Shown piece by piece: positions 53,974 to 63,954 of a stretch of DNA of 64,000 nt. Source of the DNA: Phymatolithon calcareum (Eukaryota; Rhodophyta; Florideophyceae; Hapalidiales). A program made the position numbers and the translations under genes. Below the pieces are notes generated by a model. That model had not been told where the DNA came from. It searched no databases and was given only the letters and a program-made list of their open reading frames with translations. Each line of letters begins with the position of its first letter. Within the stretch, counting starts at the first letter, position 1. The stretch covers positions 186,001 through 250,000 of the forward strand of contig CDRMUB010000001.1 in NCBI GenBank assembly GCA_977006965.1, written 5' to 3'.

Positions 53974-56900
53974 CTAGCCTCCTAATATCTCCTTAATCCG
54001 AGTTTCTCTCCCTGTGAGGGCTCGAGTGAGTCGTTCGCTTTCGTATTCTGTTTCTTGGTCCATCTCCATGCACCGTGGTGTGCGTTGGAGCACAACGAGC
54101 TCAACCACAGATCCGTGTCCAAAGTACTTCGCTAAAACTGATTTTCTCCATAAAGGAGCTCTGTTGAAAAGAAATCTCAGGCATCTCAACCGCGCCGTTC
54201 TGTCCCTTATACGTAACACTCCTGGTAGTTCATTCGGCTCGTCGACCGGGATTTTAACTGTCCGTCCCTCTTCTTCCAACGTCCATATTTTTGCTGCTTC
54301 CCGTATGCGTCGTCTTTTTGATACCTTACCTTCTTCTGCTTGCTTTAGAGCTTCTTTGAGGTGCTTCTCTTCTCTAAGATGTCTAATATCCTTTGACACA
54401 TCTTCCAGGTCTTCTTCTCTTCCTTGGTATTCTTCTGCGAGCTCAAGGTACTTCTTCCGTCTTATCAGGCTTCAGGCGAACCTTTCAGCCTGGTGCGCTC
54501 TCCTCATCTGTGGGCTGGCGAGTCGGCAGAGCACTCGCATCCGCTCCCTTCGATGTTCGGAATATTTTCCGAAAACATACCTGAAGAAAAGACCTTCTGC
54601 TACTTCGATTGCCGATAACAGACGTTTGGTGATCGGGGTCAAATGAATGGCATACTCCCATTTGGGGAGAATCAATGAATTAAAAATCCTGATGCAAGTG
54701 GCTGGCTGGAGTCCTCTGACGTTCACGCCTATTTGGCGGAGTTTGCGTATACATCCCACCGCATTTCGAACTCTTGCAATTGCTGTATCGTCCGTGACTC
54801 CGTTGTTGTTCATACTGATCCCCAGGTATGAAAGTCTCCAGGCCTGGTGCAGCTCCTTTCCTGCAAGGAAAAATTTCTTCTTTGGGAGGCCTTTGTACTT
54901 AAGGACCTCACTCTTTCCTGGCTTTGTGTTCCATTTCATGGAGTTCTCGCTTCCCCACTTCGTGGATATGTCCAATAGTCTTTGCAACCCTTTGGCATTT
55001 TTAGCCTGAAGAAGAACATCATCAGCAAATAATTGCACTGGATGTTCAGACACGGTTCTTGGTACTTGGGCGGCGGCTTCGGCGAACGTATCCATGAATA
55101 TATTGTATAAGCATGGACTGAGGGGGGACCCTTGGGGAACACCTCGGTCGATAATGTACCACGTTTTTGTTTCGTCTCCTGCCGACGTGATCCACGACGG
55201 TTTCAACAGGTAAGATACCATCCTTGTGATGTATGGCGGAAGCTTGCTCTTCAGTCGATCAAGGAGGATATCCCTGGGGACGCTGTCATAAGCTGCAGAT
55301 AAGTCGAGTACAGGAACGTACGGGTGGCCATTTTGTATAGTACTTTTTGCGCGGAGTATCGCCAGATACGTGCTCTTGTCTCTCCGAAAACCGAGTTGTG
55401 CCCTCTTGGAGCGGTAGTGAACCCTTATTTTTGAGTCCAGGGCAGAGTCGATAATCTTCCTGACCTGACTCAGGAGAGATAATGGCCAATTGTTTGCCGC
55501 AATGTGCGCTGTACCTTTCTTGTAGAGTGGAATAAGTGTTGCTTGTCGCCATTGTTTTGGAAGGCACTTCAGTCGCCCGCATGCCTCCCACAAAGCCAGT
55601 ATAATGCTGAAAGAGACCTCCTTGTTTGCGTGCAGCATCTCAACGGCTATCCGGTCTGGGCCAACTGCTTTCCCTCTTGCCGCCCTATTGAATGCTCTTT
55701 GAAGATGTCTTCTCATTGCTCTGTTAACTGTGAACCTATCAAGTTTCACGTTCCAGTCCTTCTCGGCTTTGCACACACTCGAGATGTACGCGGAAAACTT
55801 GCTCGGGTGCACTGGGGCTCCTAAAGCCCGGTTCTTACCAGTTCTTCGCTCTTTGGTTTTCATGACCTTGCTCGCGACGTTTGCAGCCTCGCTGGGGCCC
55901 ATCTTCTCGATTCCCTCTAGAAATGACTCAAATTGATCCTCCTTCGATTTCCGTACCTTTTTCTTGATCAGCGCTTTGACATTTTTAAGCTCTACCCTGT
56001 CAGCTTGTAGACCCGTCCTTTTAACCCTTTTGTATAGCCGTGTTCGTTTCTTGGCAAATTGATCGAGCTCTCTATTCTAGAAAGTCTTGTATCGTCCATA
56101 CCTGGGCTTGTTGGATGTCCAGGGCTTTGCTAGCTTGGCACAGAGAACATCGTACTATGCATTGAGTTCGTCTTCCTTGTTACAAGCGCGCAGTCGTTCT
56201 ATCATATCTGCGGCCCATGTTGATATTTCCGAACTGGCTATCGCCGCTCGTTCTGGACACTTCCTTGCTGCTCTGGATACAAACTTTTCTCTCTACTCAG
56301 CAACGATTTTGTGGTTCAGGAATCGCATTCGTACCGGTAAGTGCTCGGTATTTCCTTCCCACAATCCTTTTCGAACATATGGGGGCTCCGATTCCGCTGC
56401 CTTCGTCAGAAAGATGTCGATATTACTCCTCCCTTGTTTTGTCACGAATGTTCGGTTACTCGCTGTCCTTATTCTCCAATTGTACTTAGCTGCCCAGGAC
56501 ACAATTTTGGTCCCCCTCCAGTTGCTCTTGTGGTCCCAAAGTCTATGTCTCGCATTCAGATCTCCAATAATGACAGCTTTTCCACGGCAGTATTTGTGTA
56601 GACAGGTTAGGCATTTCTCGTACTCTTCTTGTCTTGCTAGTGATGAGATGTACACCACAGCCATGGTAACGTTAGCCACATTTGCCACAGCAGCTTGGTA
56701 CGCCTTCGTCGCTGTCTTGAAGAGGATTCTTGTTGGTGTTCCTGGTCTGGTTATGAGTGCCACTCCTCCACGAGGTTTCTCTCTGCCTTCCTGGGGTCTC
56801 GTTGCACAAATCTGGTCATAATTGATCCTTATTGCAATGTCTTCCCTCTGGAACGTCTCTGTGAGCCCCAAAACTTGGATATTGTTCTGTTCCATTAGCT

Positions 56901-56976
56901 TCTCGACCATCACTGGAGTTTCCGATGATCTACCCACATTAAAGGTACACAATTCAAAGCGATTACCGAAGATCAT
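53974..56976 (-). pseudogene. LINE-A ORF2: APE endonuclease and reverse transcriptase, four in-frame stops
   Basis: One reading frame covers the whole span. The endonuclease part (56976-56293) has Asn13 in FNVG, Glu40 in LTET, GDLNARH (138-144), SNID (184-187), and TEHLPV in place of the usual SDH. RT motifs in the 54472-55902 segment are LIPLYKKG, LDLSAAYDSVP (A, residues 199-209), RGVPQGSPLSP (B, 253-263) and LFADD (C, 291-295, the two catalytic Asp). A conserved tail follows (MRVLCRLASPQMRR, then RLRCLRFLFNRAPLWRKSVL). Stops are TAG near 56293, 56155 and 56077 and TGA at 54472; the frame is never shifted. The TGA position is Ser in the 19.8 kb copy, so these look like point mutations. Nuclease and polymerase motifs are otherwise intact. 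Confidence 0.85.
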
Positions 56977-57124
56977 TGATCGATTTTTCCTTCAGCTTCC
57001 AAGTGCGATGCTGGTGTGGATTTTTCTCCATTTTCTAAGCGATTTTCTTCGACTTGGCTAGGTTCTTGCGTCTCCTCATCCGTTGTTTGGTTGTTCTCCT
57101 CTTCTCTGGGTCGCTGTGTCGTCT

Positions 57125-59014
57125 CTACGGCTTCCGGACTTGCATTGTCCCCTGTTCAGCAGCTTTTCCGCGATTGCTGTGTTGTGTCGACGACTCATTC
57201 GTGTGTTCTTCAGGGTTCGTGCTAGATTGGGCGCTCGAATTGCCGGCTGATATGCTCTGCATACTTTGATTGTACATTGGTCCATTCCGGGCGGCTGGCA
57301 AAATGTCGCTGCGTTGCGGATTTGCTCGCTGATCTTCTGCGGCCTGTCCGTACTGGGACATGACATTATTCATATCGGCCTCCTCGAAGAACTTGATATC
57401 GTCTTCTGCCTTTCTTTGGTTGGTTCTGTACCATTGCTTCGTGTGGTAGTCGGCCGTCGAACCAGCACAGCGTTTCATGCGCTTCCTTATCGCCCATAAG
57501 TTCCTTAACGCCCGCTCTTTTTCAGTAAGGCATTTCGACCTGGACACAGAGTCATCGAAGATATTGTAGTTTCGATCTTGCCGAAGACCTGCTGCTTTCA
57601 TAATAGCTATAGTTCTGTCCACAAATGACTCGCCAGATAGGATTTCGAGCCTGAATCTGCCAATAAAAGAAAGACCTAGAATTGCTCCTCTCGGCAGTAC
57701 TTTCATGAGCTCGTGGTATAGCTCCACCTCATCCATCTTCTCGAGGCCTGCGAAGTACAGGGGAATAATTCTGGAGCGATCCCGCGTTGTTGTGTGTGCA
57801 CGAAGCACGGTTCTGAGGTTTGCAATAGCATTGCGACTGTGCTGGGGCAAATTCTCAGGTGAAGGACAGAAACGCGCTGTTGCTGCTGCATAGGACTGGA
57901 ATCGGCCCACGGGTGGCACTGGTGTTGCATCATCAGCGTCATTACTCAGTCTGTGTGTTTGGTATGGTCGTCCAGGCCTCACATCGCGGCGATTTTCGTC
58001 GTGTGTGATGATGTTGTTCCGCATTGCGGTCTGTTCGACTTCTGTCCTTCCTTCTGGACCACGGAATGTCTGGTCGACGATTACGAGCTCATCTGTTAGA
58101 ACATCCTGGTCCTCTCTGGCATCCCTTGCTCGCTCTGACTCGTTAGTTCTCCTCATTGTACGTACTTGTGCTTCAACAACAGTCACTCTCTCGCATATTT
58201 CAGTGAGAGTAGCCATCATTGCATCGATTTTCTGGCCTATGTTTCCAGGAATTGTGGCCGTTGCCGATACCGGGCTTGAGACGCTATAGCGCTCTATAAT
58301 AATTTCGGCAATCTCGATCTCGACAGTCACAACCTTTCCTTGGGTGCGAGAGTTGCAGGCCTTGCACAACGTGGATATTCCTTCGCCTGTGGTTGGTGCT
58401 CCTTGCAGAATAAGCTCGCCTCTCACATTGCACTTGTTACATCGCACTTTGTTTCGTACTATCAAGAATCGCTCTTTGATTTCGCTACCATGAACAGCTC
58501 TTCCTTCGCTTTCTTCTTCTTCGTTGCCGGACTCGTTTTCTTCGCTAGTTACTATCTCTTTCTCAGGTCCGCTTTGTTCGTTTTCTCTGTTTACGTCCGT
58601 CATGATGTTTTTAGCTTGGGCGGCAATCTGTTCGGCTCTCCGGAGTTTAGCCTTGGCGTACCGCGCAAATTCACGTGCTTCTCGTAAGTCTTCATCTGTA
58701 TCGCTGTTTAGTGTGACGCTTTCCGCACTCGATTGCGTGTTTGAGCTTGTCTTTTCCGACTCCGAGTCGACAGTGAGGCGTTCAGCTTTCTTGCGGGAAC
58801 GCAAACGGGTCACGATTGGTGACCGAGAGACCGTTTGTCTCGTCGTTTTGTTTGCTCCTCTTCTTTTTTCCGCGATATGGCCTTGTTTCAAAGACTTGCC
58901 GATCTTTGAAACACGTTTTGTCCCCGACGGAATTTTCTTCCTTGTCGATGCCGATTTCTTTCGCTGGACGTGCCAAGGCTCCCGATTCGGATCGGGGGGC
59001 TCAGAGGGGGCCAT
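57125..59014 (-). CDS. LINE-A ORF1 protein (nucleic-acid-binding, gag-like)
   Basis: An intact frame of 629 codons starting MAPSEPPDPNREPWHV, about 150 bp upstream of ORF2. The N-terminal 80 residues are very basic. Residues about 105-140 form a charged helix (DLREAREFARYAKAKLRRAE). A zinc-binding pair C-x2-C (192, 195) and C-x2-C (217, 220) follows an acidic stretch. A region near 410-480 (RIIPLYFAGLEKMDEVELYH, then IGRFRLEILSGESFV) has the beta-alpha-beta look of an RNA-binding domain. The C-terminus is Gln/Asn/Ser-rich. The role is to bind the element's RNA and form the ribonucleoprotein. It is the only retroelement ORF in the window without a lesion. Confidence 0.75.
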   Translation of the reverse strand: MAPSEPPDPNREPWHVQRKKSASTRKKIPSGTKRVSKIGKSLKQGHIAEKRRGANKTTRQTVSRSPIVTRLRSRKKAERLTVDSESEKTSSNTQSSAESVTLNSDTDEDLREAREFARYAKAKLRRAEQIAAQAKNIMTDVNRENEQSGPEKEIVTSEENESGNEEEESEGRAVHGSEIKERFLIVRNKVRCNKCNVRGELILQGAPTTGEGISTLCKACNSRTQGKVVTVEIEIAEIIIERYSVSSPVSATATIPGNIGQKIDAMMATLTEICERVTVVEAQVRTMRRTNESERARDAREDQDVLTDELVIVDQTFRGPEGRTEVEQTAMRNNIITHDENRRDVRPGRPYQTHRLSNDADDATPVPPVGRFQSYAAATARFCPSPENLPQHSRNAIANLRTVLRAHTTTRDRSRIIPLYFAGLEKMDEVELYHELMKVLPRGAILGLSFIGRFRLEILSGESFVDRTIAIMKAAGLRQDRNYNIFDDSVSRSKCLTEKERALRNLWAIRKRMKRCAGSTADYHTKQWYRTNQRKAEDDIKFFEEADMNNVMSQYGQAAEDQRANPQRSDILPAARNGPMYNQSMQSISAGNSSAQSSTNPEEHTNESSTQHSNRGKAAEQGTMQVRKP

Positions 59015-59130
59015 ATCTCCCCAGAATTACCGCTTTGTCGCGTTATCTTGTGCTCTTGCAGTTAGTGGTGGTCAGTGAAAGCAGGGAATATTCGTTTTGG
59101 CTTGTAAAAAGGATGCAGTTTTGCCCCCTG

Positions 59131-59229
59131 TGAGCTCCTAACAATTTGAACCCACGATCTCCAGATTCAAAGTCTGGCGTGATGAATGAACGAATGAGGA
59201 ATGGAACCATTACGCCAATGGATCAACCA
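59131..59229 (-). tRNA. tRNA-Gln(UUG)-like sequence at the LINE-A 5' end (degenerate)
   Basis: On the minus strand, GGCGTAATGGTT resembles the D arm of a eukaryotic tRNA-Gln. CCAGA-CTTTGAA-TCTGG is a perfect 5-bp anticodon stem with anticodon TTG, and GGGTTCAAAT is a T-loop. The D loop carries about 20 extra bases (TTCCTCATTCGTTCATTC), the T stem does not pair, and the acceptor arms (GATCC and GGAGCTC) pair only partly. It is therefore unlikely to be a functional tRNA. Its position directly after the target-site duplication suggests it belongs to the element, as a captured RNA or a tRNA-derived internal promoter. Confidence 0.5.
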
Positions 59230-59232
59230 ATC

Positions 59233-59245
59233 CTATTCTCTAGGG
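59233..59245 (+). repeat. LINE-A target-site duplication, right copy
   Basis: CTATTCTCTAGGG, identical to 53870-53882. It abuts the 5' end of the element. Confidence 0.85.
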
Positions 59246-59965
59246 TTAAGAAGGTGAAAACAGGGCTTGCCAAACTTGATAGGATATTGATTGAAGTTTA
59301 ACCTGCGACTGAACGTTTTTAATAGCTCTCGGTATCCCCTCCATGATCTGTAAGGACATGATTGCATGTGACGAATTCGTTGCGCATTTTGATGAGCCGC
59401 CGTTTCCAAACAATGTGGTGCTAAACTTCAGTGGTGATAGCACTGAGTCATTCTTGAAGCGTGAAGTATTGGTGAACTCTGCCGGTGCAAGAGTAACGAC
59501 TGCTGTTGTTGTAAGTCTGTTTAGGGCAGTTGGAATGGGTGGAGTCTGGAAAATGTTGCACTTCAGTGTCTTTGCCGTGAATCAGAAGCGAAGAAAAAGC
59601 ACTTGGGTGCGGTGTTCTTTACCACTTTGGGACAAAACAATGCTGAAGAGGATGTGATTGAAGGCGCTGGACACTTTATTAAAAGCTCGGGCGGCAAGTC
59701 TCTTTCCAGGGATATCATTAATAAGAGATATGCAGAATCAGCTGCTAAACAAGTATCTTTGTGGTTCAAAGGTAGGTTTGCCTAGTTCGTGTCCAATGAG
59801 ATCTTGTCTTTCGAATATGATAAAAGAAGCGCTGTACCAGCAGCTATTGGTAATTTCGTGGATATTGGGAAAAGGTACCACGTGTCCCAAAGTATGCAAA
59901 GTCGGCACCTTGCAGAACACTCTACTACATTCAAAATCTCAGTTGCCTTATTCAGAAAAATGTAG
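59246..59965 (+). pseudogene. Right half of the older gene split by LINE-A
   Basis: After the short continuation to a TAA near 59298, coding-like sequence resumes in another frame at about 59325 (LGIPSMICKDMIACDEFVAH, then EPPFPNNVVLNFSGDSTESF). A 14-base segment GTAAGTCTGTTTAG near 59517 separates it from SWNGWSLENVALQCLCRE and KKKHLGAVFFTTLGQNNAEE. Removal of the 14 bases restores the frame. A TAG at about 59784 precedes VSNEILSFEYDKRSAVPAAI and GNFVDIGKRYHVSQSMQSRH. The sequence has the feel of a real, moderately old protein gene, but I recognise no family. The 14 bases look like an indel with splice-like ends rather than a plausible intron. Confidence 0.4.
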
Positions 59966-60134
59966 TATCTCCTCAATAGCTTGAACCACTTTGGCCTCAT
60001 ATTTAGTCGGTTAATGTAGACTTCTTTCTCTTCGTCATGAAATTCACGTCAGTTACAGCACTGCTCTTCATCGTAAATATACGATCTGGATTGACTGAAT
60101 ATCAGGGAAAAAAAGAAAGGTTAGAAAAGAATTT

Positions 60135-60660
60135 TTGTTTAAAGACGAGTTTCTAGTTTTTGATCGTGCAACGCGATTCAATGGGGCAGAAAAACCAAAC
60201 TCTGGTCTCTTTCTGGACCTCGGGGACGGAAATTACTGGTTGCAAGCAGAATATACTTTTCCGCAGCCTGAAACATGGCTAAGAGCTCTTCGAATGCTCG
60301 CTTCGTCCAGGCGCTGTCGAGGCCATTTATTACTTCTTAGATGGATCTTTTATACATTGACCGGTGAGCTTGATAAGAGTGGAGGTGCTCTTTGGAGGGA
60401 ATATTCCACATGACCACTTGCTGGCAAGTGCTCTATATCTCCTTGAGTTGAGGAGAAGGTGCGAAGCGAATGAAACTTTGGCGTGCGGTCGAGTCGATCT
60501 AAAAGCCCCACAATCGTATGAACAATATGCAGGGCGTAGTCATTTGCTACCTACATCTATGTATAAGCGTGAGCAAAAAGCGCGGAGGGAAAGATTTCCC
60601 AGACCTATATCAAGTGTTGCATTCCTAGCTGTGTGTGGCGCCAGGGGTATTGGCATTTGC
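60135..60660 (+). pseudogene. Unrecognised coding-like segment
   Basis: Two overlapping plus-strand frames (60135-60413, KDEFLVFDRATRFNGAEKPN; and 60364-60663, LLASALYLLELRRRCEANET) have coding-like composition and could be joined by a one-base shift. It follows the split gene by about 170 bp and may be a later part of the same locus. No domain seen. Confidence 0.25.
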
Positions 60661-60789
60661 TGATTCAGATCTGGCGCTGTTTCTCTCGCGACTTTACGCC
60701 TGCACTATGATCTCGTGATGCATGCTAGCCTGAGTAGGTGATCCGTTGAGCCATAAGCTAATCGGATTTTATGGATACTTGTGTGATGT

Positions 60790-61350
60790 TTACGTGTCAC
60801 TAGAGTGATATATAAGACAGCTAGTTCCTTCTTTTGAGTACAAGAAGGTGGGGAGTTCTTTGAATTTTGGCTCTATGCTCGGATCGCCGCACGCGGGTGT
60901 TCGCCTGCACGTCCCTTAGACTACGCGAAGTCGAAGTTCTCTCCGCCATTCCTTGCGCACAATCGTCCGCCGTTCAAGCCAGATCGGTGAGAACCGTGTT
61001 CAAGTTCCTCATTCCCTTCTCGTGCGCCGGTTCTTTGGTCGTGGTTCAAGCCATGTTCGCCGCCGAGGGACGTCGCTGTGTTGACTTCATCTGTCCGTAA
61101 GCGTCGAGTCGGTGTCTTAGCTTTTGTCGTCAAGCTTATTCTCCCGTGTACAGCTCTGCCACAGCTTCCATTTCCTTTCTTCTTCCTTGTCCTCTTCTTT
61201 TCTTCCTGTGGTGTTTTCTGCCTCCGGCATTGCACTACACTGTGCACGACGTCCAGTAGCGAAGCGTAGTTTTCTTCAACTCGGCGTCCGCCGTCTCATG
61301 GACCGAGCCTATTGCACAGCTTCTCTATAGCATAGCGTAGCTTCGCATGC
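60790..61350 (+). other. Promoter-like and GC-rich region
   Basis: GTGATATATAAGACAGC at about 60808 is a good TATA-like word. About 60 bp downstream begins a GC-richer, pyrimidine-rich stretch with a 78-codon frame (60867-61100) and a possible splice donor CCGTAAGC at its end. It might be the 5' end of a host gene or an LTR. Nothing is recognised in the translated product. Confidence 0.25.
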
Positions 61351-61359
61351 CAGGAGGCG

Positions 61360-62280
61360 CGGTACATGCGTAAGCACTTATCGAACAAGAGCGAAAATCT
61401 TGTCGTGTGGAAGCAGTATAACGCTTTAATTAATATCAAGGTCTTTCTCTGTGTTTTCGATCCTCTACTGATACAAAGCCATTCCTTGGTGTTCGAGGTC
61501 GAGATCTTCTCCGCTTCCCTGAGCCGTGCTAGTTTCTCAGCTTTTTGATGTACATAACCAAGCCACTGCCAAAGTCACGCATTCGAGAGCCCCATCGATG
61601 AAGACCATTGGGCCGGGGCGGACAAGCTGCCCGCGCTGGAGTATGAAACTGAGTTTATCTAGTTCTTGGGCCGGTCAGTCCTGATTTAGTAGTTTCTCGG
61701 AACTAAACTGAACAACAGCTCTTTCCATCTGAAGCAAACCGACTACGGGATCACGTATCATCATTTTCCGCTGTTGCAGAACACCACAGGCTACGGGCAG
61801 ATTGTGAATCGGGCAGTAGCTACAATCTTGTAAAGCTTCTTTTCAAGAAGAGGAAAGAGCAGTGAGCGATTGGACTTGGCGTTTAGTGATTCCGCTTCCC
61901 GGCCTGCTTGAAAATGTTCTCGTCGGATGTTTTTTAGTTTCGTCACGGTTCGTCTGCCGATCTTGTAGATACGCATGATTTGGGCAGTATTTTGGCATGT
62001 TCGGAGCTTGCGTCAATCGATCTCGATTCTATTTCTGAATGGCCTTATCCTGAATCGTATTTTACTTTTGGAGTCGACTGAGACGAGGGATTAATGTGCT
62101 TTCGGAATATTCAATAAACTCTGGTACCAAAGGCGGAGAGATGTTGAAAATGTGAAGCCAAAAATTAAAAAACTGTTTTCGTTAATTTTAATTGAAAACT
62201 GGTGGAAAGGGACTGAAGGTAGCACTATTCCGAGGGAAGTTCTATTCATAGTGGCGCGATATCGTGAGTCCCCCTGTGCT
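61360..62280. other. Stretch without a recognisable gene
   Basis: No recognisable domain on either strand and no repeat relationship noticed. Confidence 0.35.
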
Positions 62281-62283
62281 AAA

Positions 62284-63750
62284 CTATAAAGATTTTATGG
62301 CGAAATGGCTACGCTGGCGCCCCCCTTGAGATTGTCCAGCCGATAAAAGAGTGTGACACACCAACATGCACACATCATACGTTGCTTTAGGTTTTGCTTT
62401 GACTACTTCGATGAGATTTCTGCTGTTTGATGCTAATGCCATGTCGTCCACAACCACGGCTATGATGATGAACTCCTGAGTTTTTCGGAAGATGTACAGC
62501 GGCTCGTCGAAGTTTAACATGAGAAATCTCCAACCGTGTAACAAGTCGTAGAGTGCTGAGCTCCAGATATTTCCAGCCTGCTTGATTCCATAAGATTCCT
62601 TTTGGAGATGGCAAAAAACACCGGCTTTGATTCAACTCTCGACGAGTCTGTAGGCTGTGTCTTGAAGATAGGAACATCTATCTGACCGTGCAAGTTAGTG
62701 TTGGAGACATTTCCTCCTTCATGAGAGCTTCACTGGCGACAAGAGCGAACAGCAATCGAATGGATTCATGAGATACTACAGGGGCGTACATAGTGTCATG
62801 GTCGAAGTCAACGTACGCTTCCTGATAATCTCCACGAGCGCTGACTCTTGCTTTGCACATGTACCGCTTTCCTTCAGGGTCGATTGATTGGCTTTGAAAA
62901 ACCAAATGTACTGCAGCATGTTCATGTCCAGCCTGGGTAAGACATATGTCGATGGCTCTCTTTTGATGTGAGCCTTGTACTCGCGATCGATAGCGTCTGC
63001 CCAATGCATGGTTTGCCATTCTTCTCCGAACGACCGCGGCATGCGTCCCTCGGATAGCGCATGCGGATGGGCTAGGTTTGTGTTCTCACGATGCAATGCG
63101 GATAAACAATGAACAAGATGCGCTTCGGCTGTGTGATTGTCCTCGGTTTCTTTTTCTTCGACCGATGCTTGTCATAACAATCCGTCAAGAAGATTCGATG
63201 TTCTGGAAAGAGGACTGTCGTTAAAAACTCTGAAATCTCTGCGGCGAACGCCGTTGACGATCTTACTGTACGGGATGAACACACGAATAAAGCTGTTGCT
63301 GCTGTCCATCCCGACAAATCGTGCCGGCTCCGGACGTGGCAATAGCTTCTTCCTCGCGACAGTTTGGGAGCGGTAGATGCAGATCCAGCTTGCCCATACT
63401 GCAAGACGCTCGTGAAATCGATGTCAGCGACCGAGCGCCACTTGAAAATGGGCAGATAACGATTTAATCGACTTGAAGGCAAGCAGTTTCGGAACCAGCT
63501 CGCATACTCGAGCGTCTCTCCCCAGACTTCATTGGAAATGTCACCGTCGAACATGAGCACTCTTGCTCCAGCCCAATGCTTTTGGACTAGACGTTTGGCA
63601 GTTCCATTACTTTCGGGAGCATACGCTGGTGAAAGGCCCAGACGAATTCGCGCTTTATTGCAGAACTGAGCGACAATTTTTGAGACGTACTCTCCCGCTT
63701 TGTGCAGTCGAAATATTTTGACGCTCCGTTTAGAGTCTACACTCACAAGA
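62284..63750 (-). pseudogene. Ty1/copia retrotransposon fragment: integrase to reverse transcriptase
   Basis: On the minus strand, 63746-63072 has integrase-core features: LGLSPAYAPESNGTAKRLVQ (the catalytic-Glu region, usually YSPQQNGxAE), then SNEVWGETLEYASWFRNCLP. The RT start follows (RSFGEEWQTMHWADAIDREY), then in shifted frames YMCKARVSARGDYQEAYVDF with YAPVVSHESIRLLFALVAS, and HGWRFLMLNFDEPLYIF with FIIIAVVVDDMALASNS, where VVDD stands for YVDD. At least three shifts. Gag, protease, RNase H and LTRs are missing or beyond recognition. Confidence 0.75.
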
Positions 63751-63761
63751 TGCGGTTTCGT

Positions 63762-63850
63762 TAGTCAAAGGAAACGACTGAACAGAAGATCGCAATTGAG
63801 CTGGGTTATATTCAGGTGGCAATTAGGATGTATCCATGTCGATCTGACTC
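63762..63850 (-). pseudogene. Short RecQ-like helicase fragment (H10)
   Basis: GACTGAACAGAAGATCGCAA and GTGGCAATTAGGATG align with 39555-39615 in H7 and 7085-7145 in H2 (the EASNGHLNTTKYIHDFLFSL region). Only about 80 bp is recognisable, next to the copia fragment. Confidence 0.5.
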
Positions 63851-63954
63851 AGAGGGAGCATTAATAACAGAGAGACCCAGTCGAATCTCTTTCTCTAGTG
63901 ACTATTTTTCTTCATCCAACTGCATTCTGTTGGTTAGTTCGCATCCTGAAACTC

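Larger units (their letters stand above)
53883..59232 (-). mobile_element. Full-length non-LTR retrotransposon LINE-A
   Basis: A 5.35-kb minus-strand element bounded by a perfect 13-bp duplication. Order from its 5' end: tRNA-like sequence (59131-59229), short leader, ORF1 (59014-57125), ORF2 with APE endonuclease, RT and a Lys/Arg-rich tail (56976-53974), and a 3' UTR ending AATCAACATATAACCCC without a poly(A) tract. Transposition would use target-primed reverse transcription in the nucleus. An undamaged duplication and intact ORF1 argue for a recent insertion. The clade is not assigned: no RNase H motif was noticed and the 3' end lacks a poly(A). Confidence 0.85.

Noticed and set aside
53974-56976. 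Alternative genetic code with TAG or TGA read as sense
   Set aside because: The intact helicase and ORF1 end at ordinary stops and contain none internally. The TGA aligns with Ser in a sister copy, so point mutation is simpler.
59131-59229. Functional tRNA gene
   Set aside because: T stem and acceptor pairing are poor and the D loop is expanded. It sits inside a retrotransposon boundary, so it is reported as tRNA-like only.
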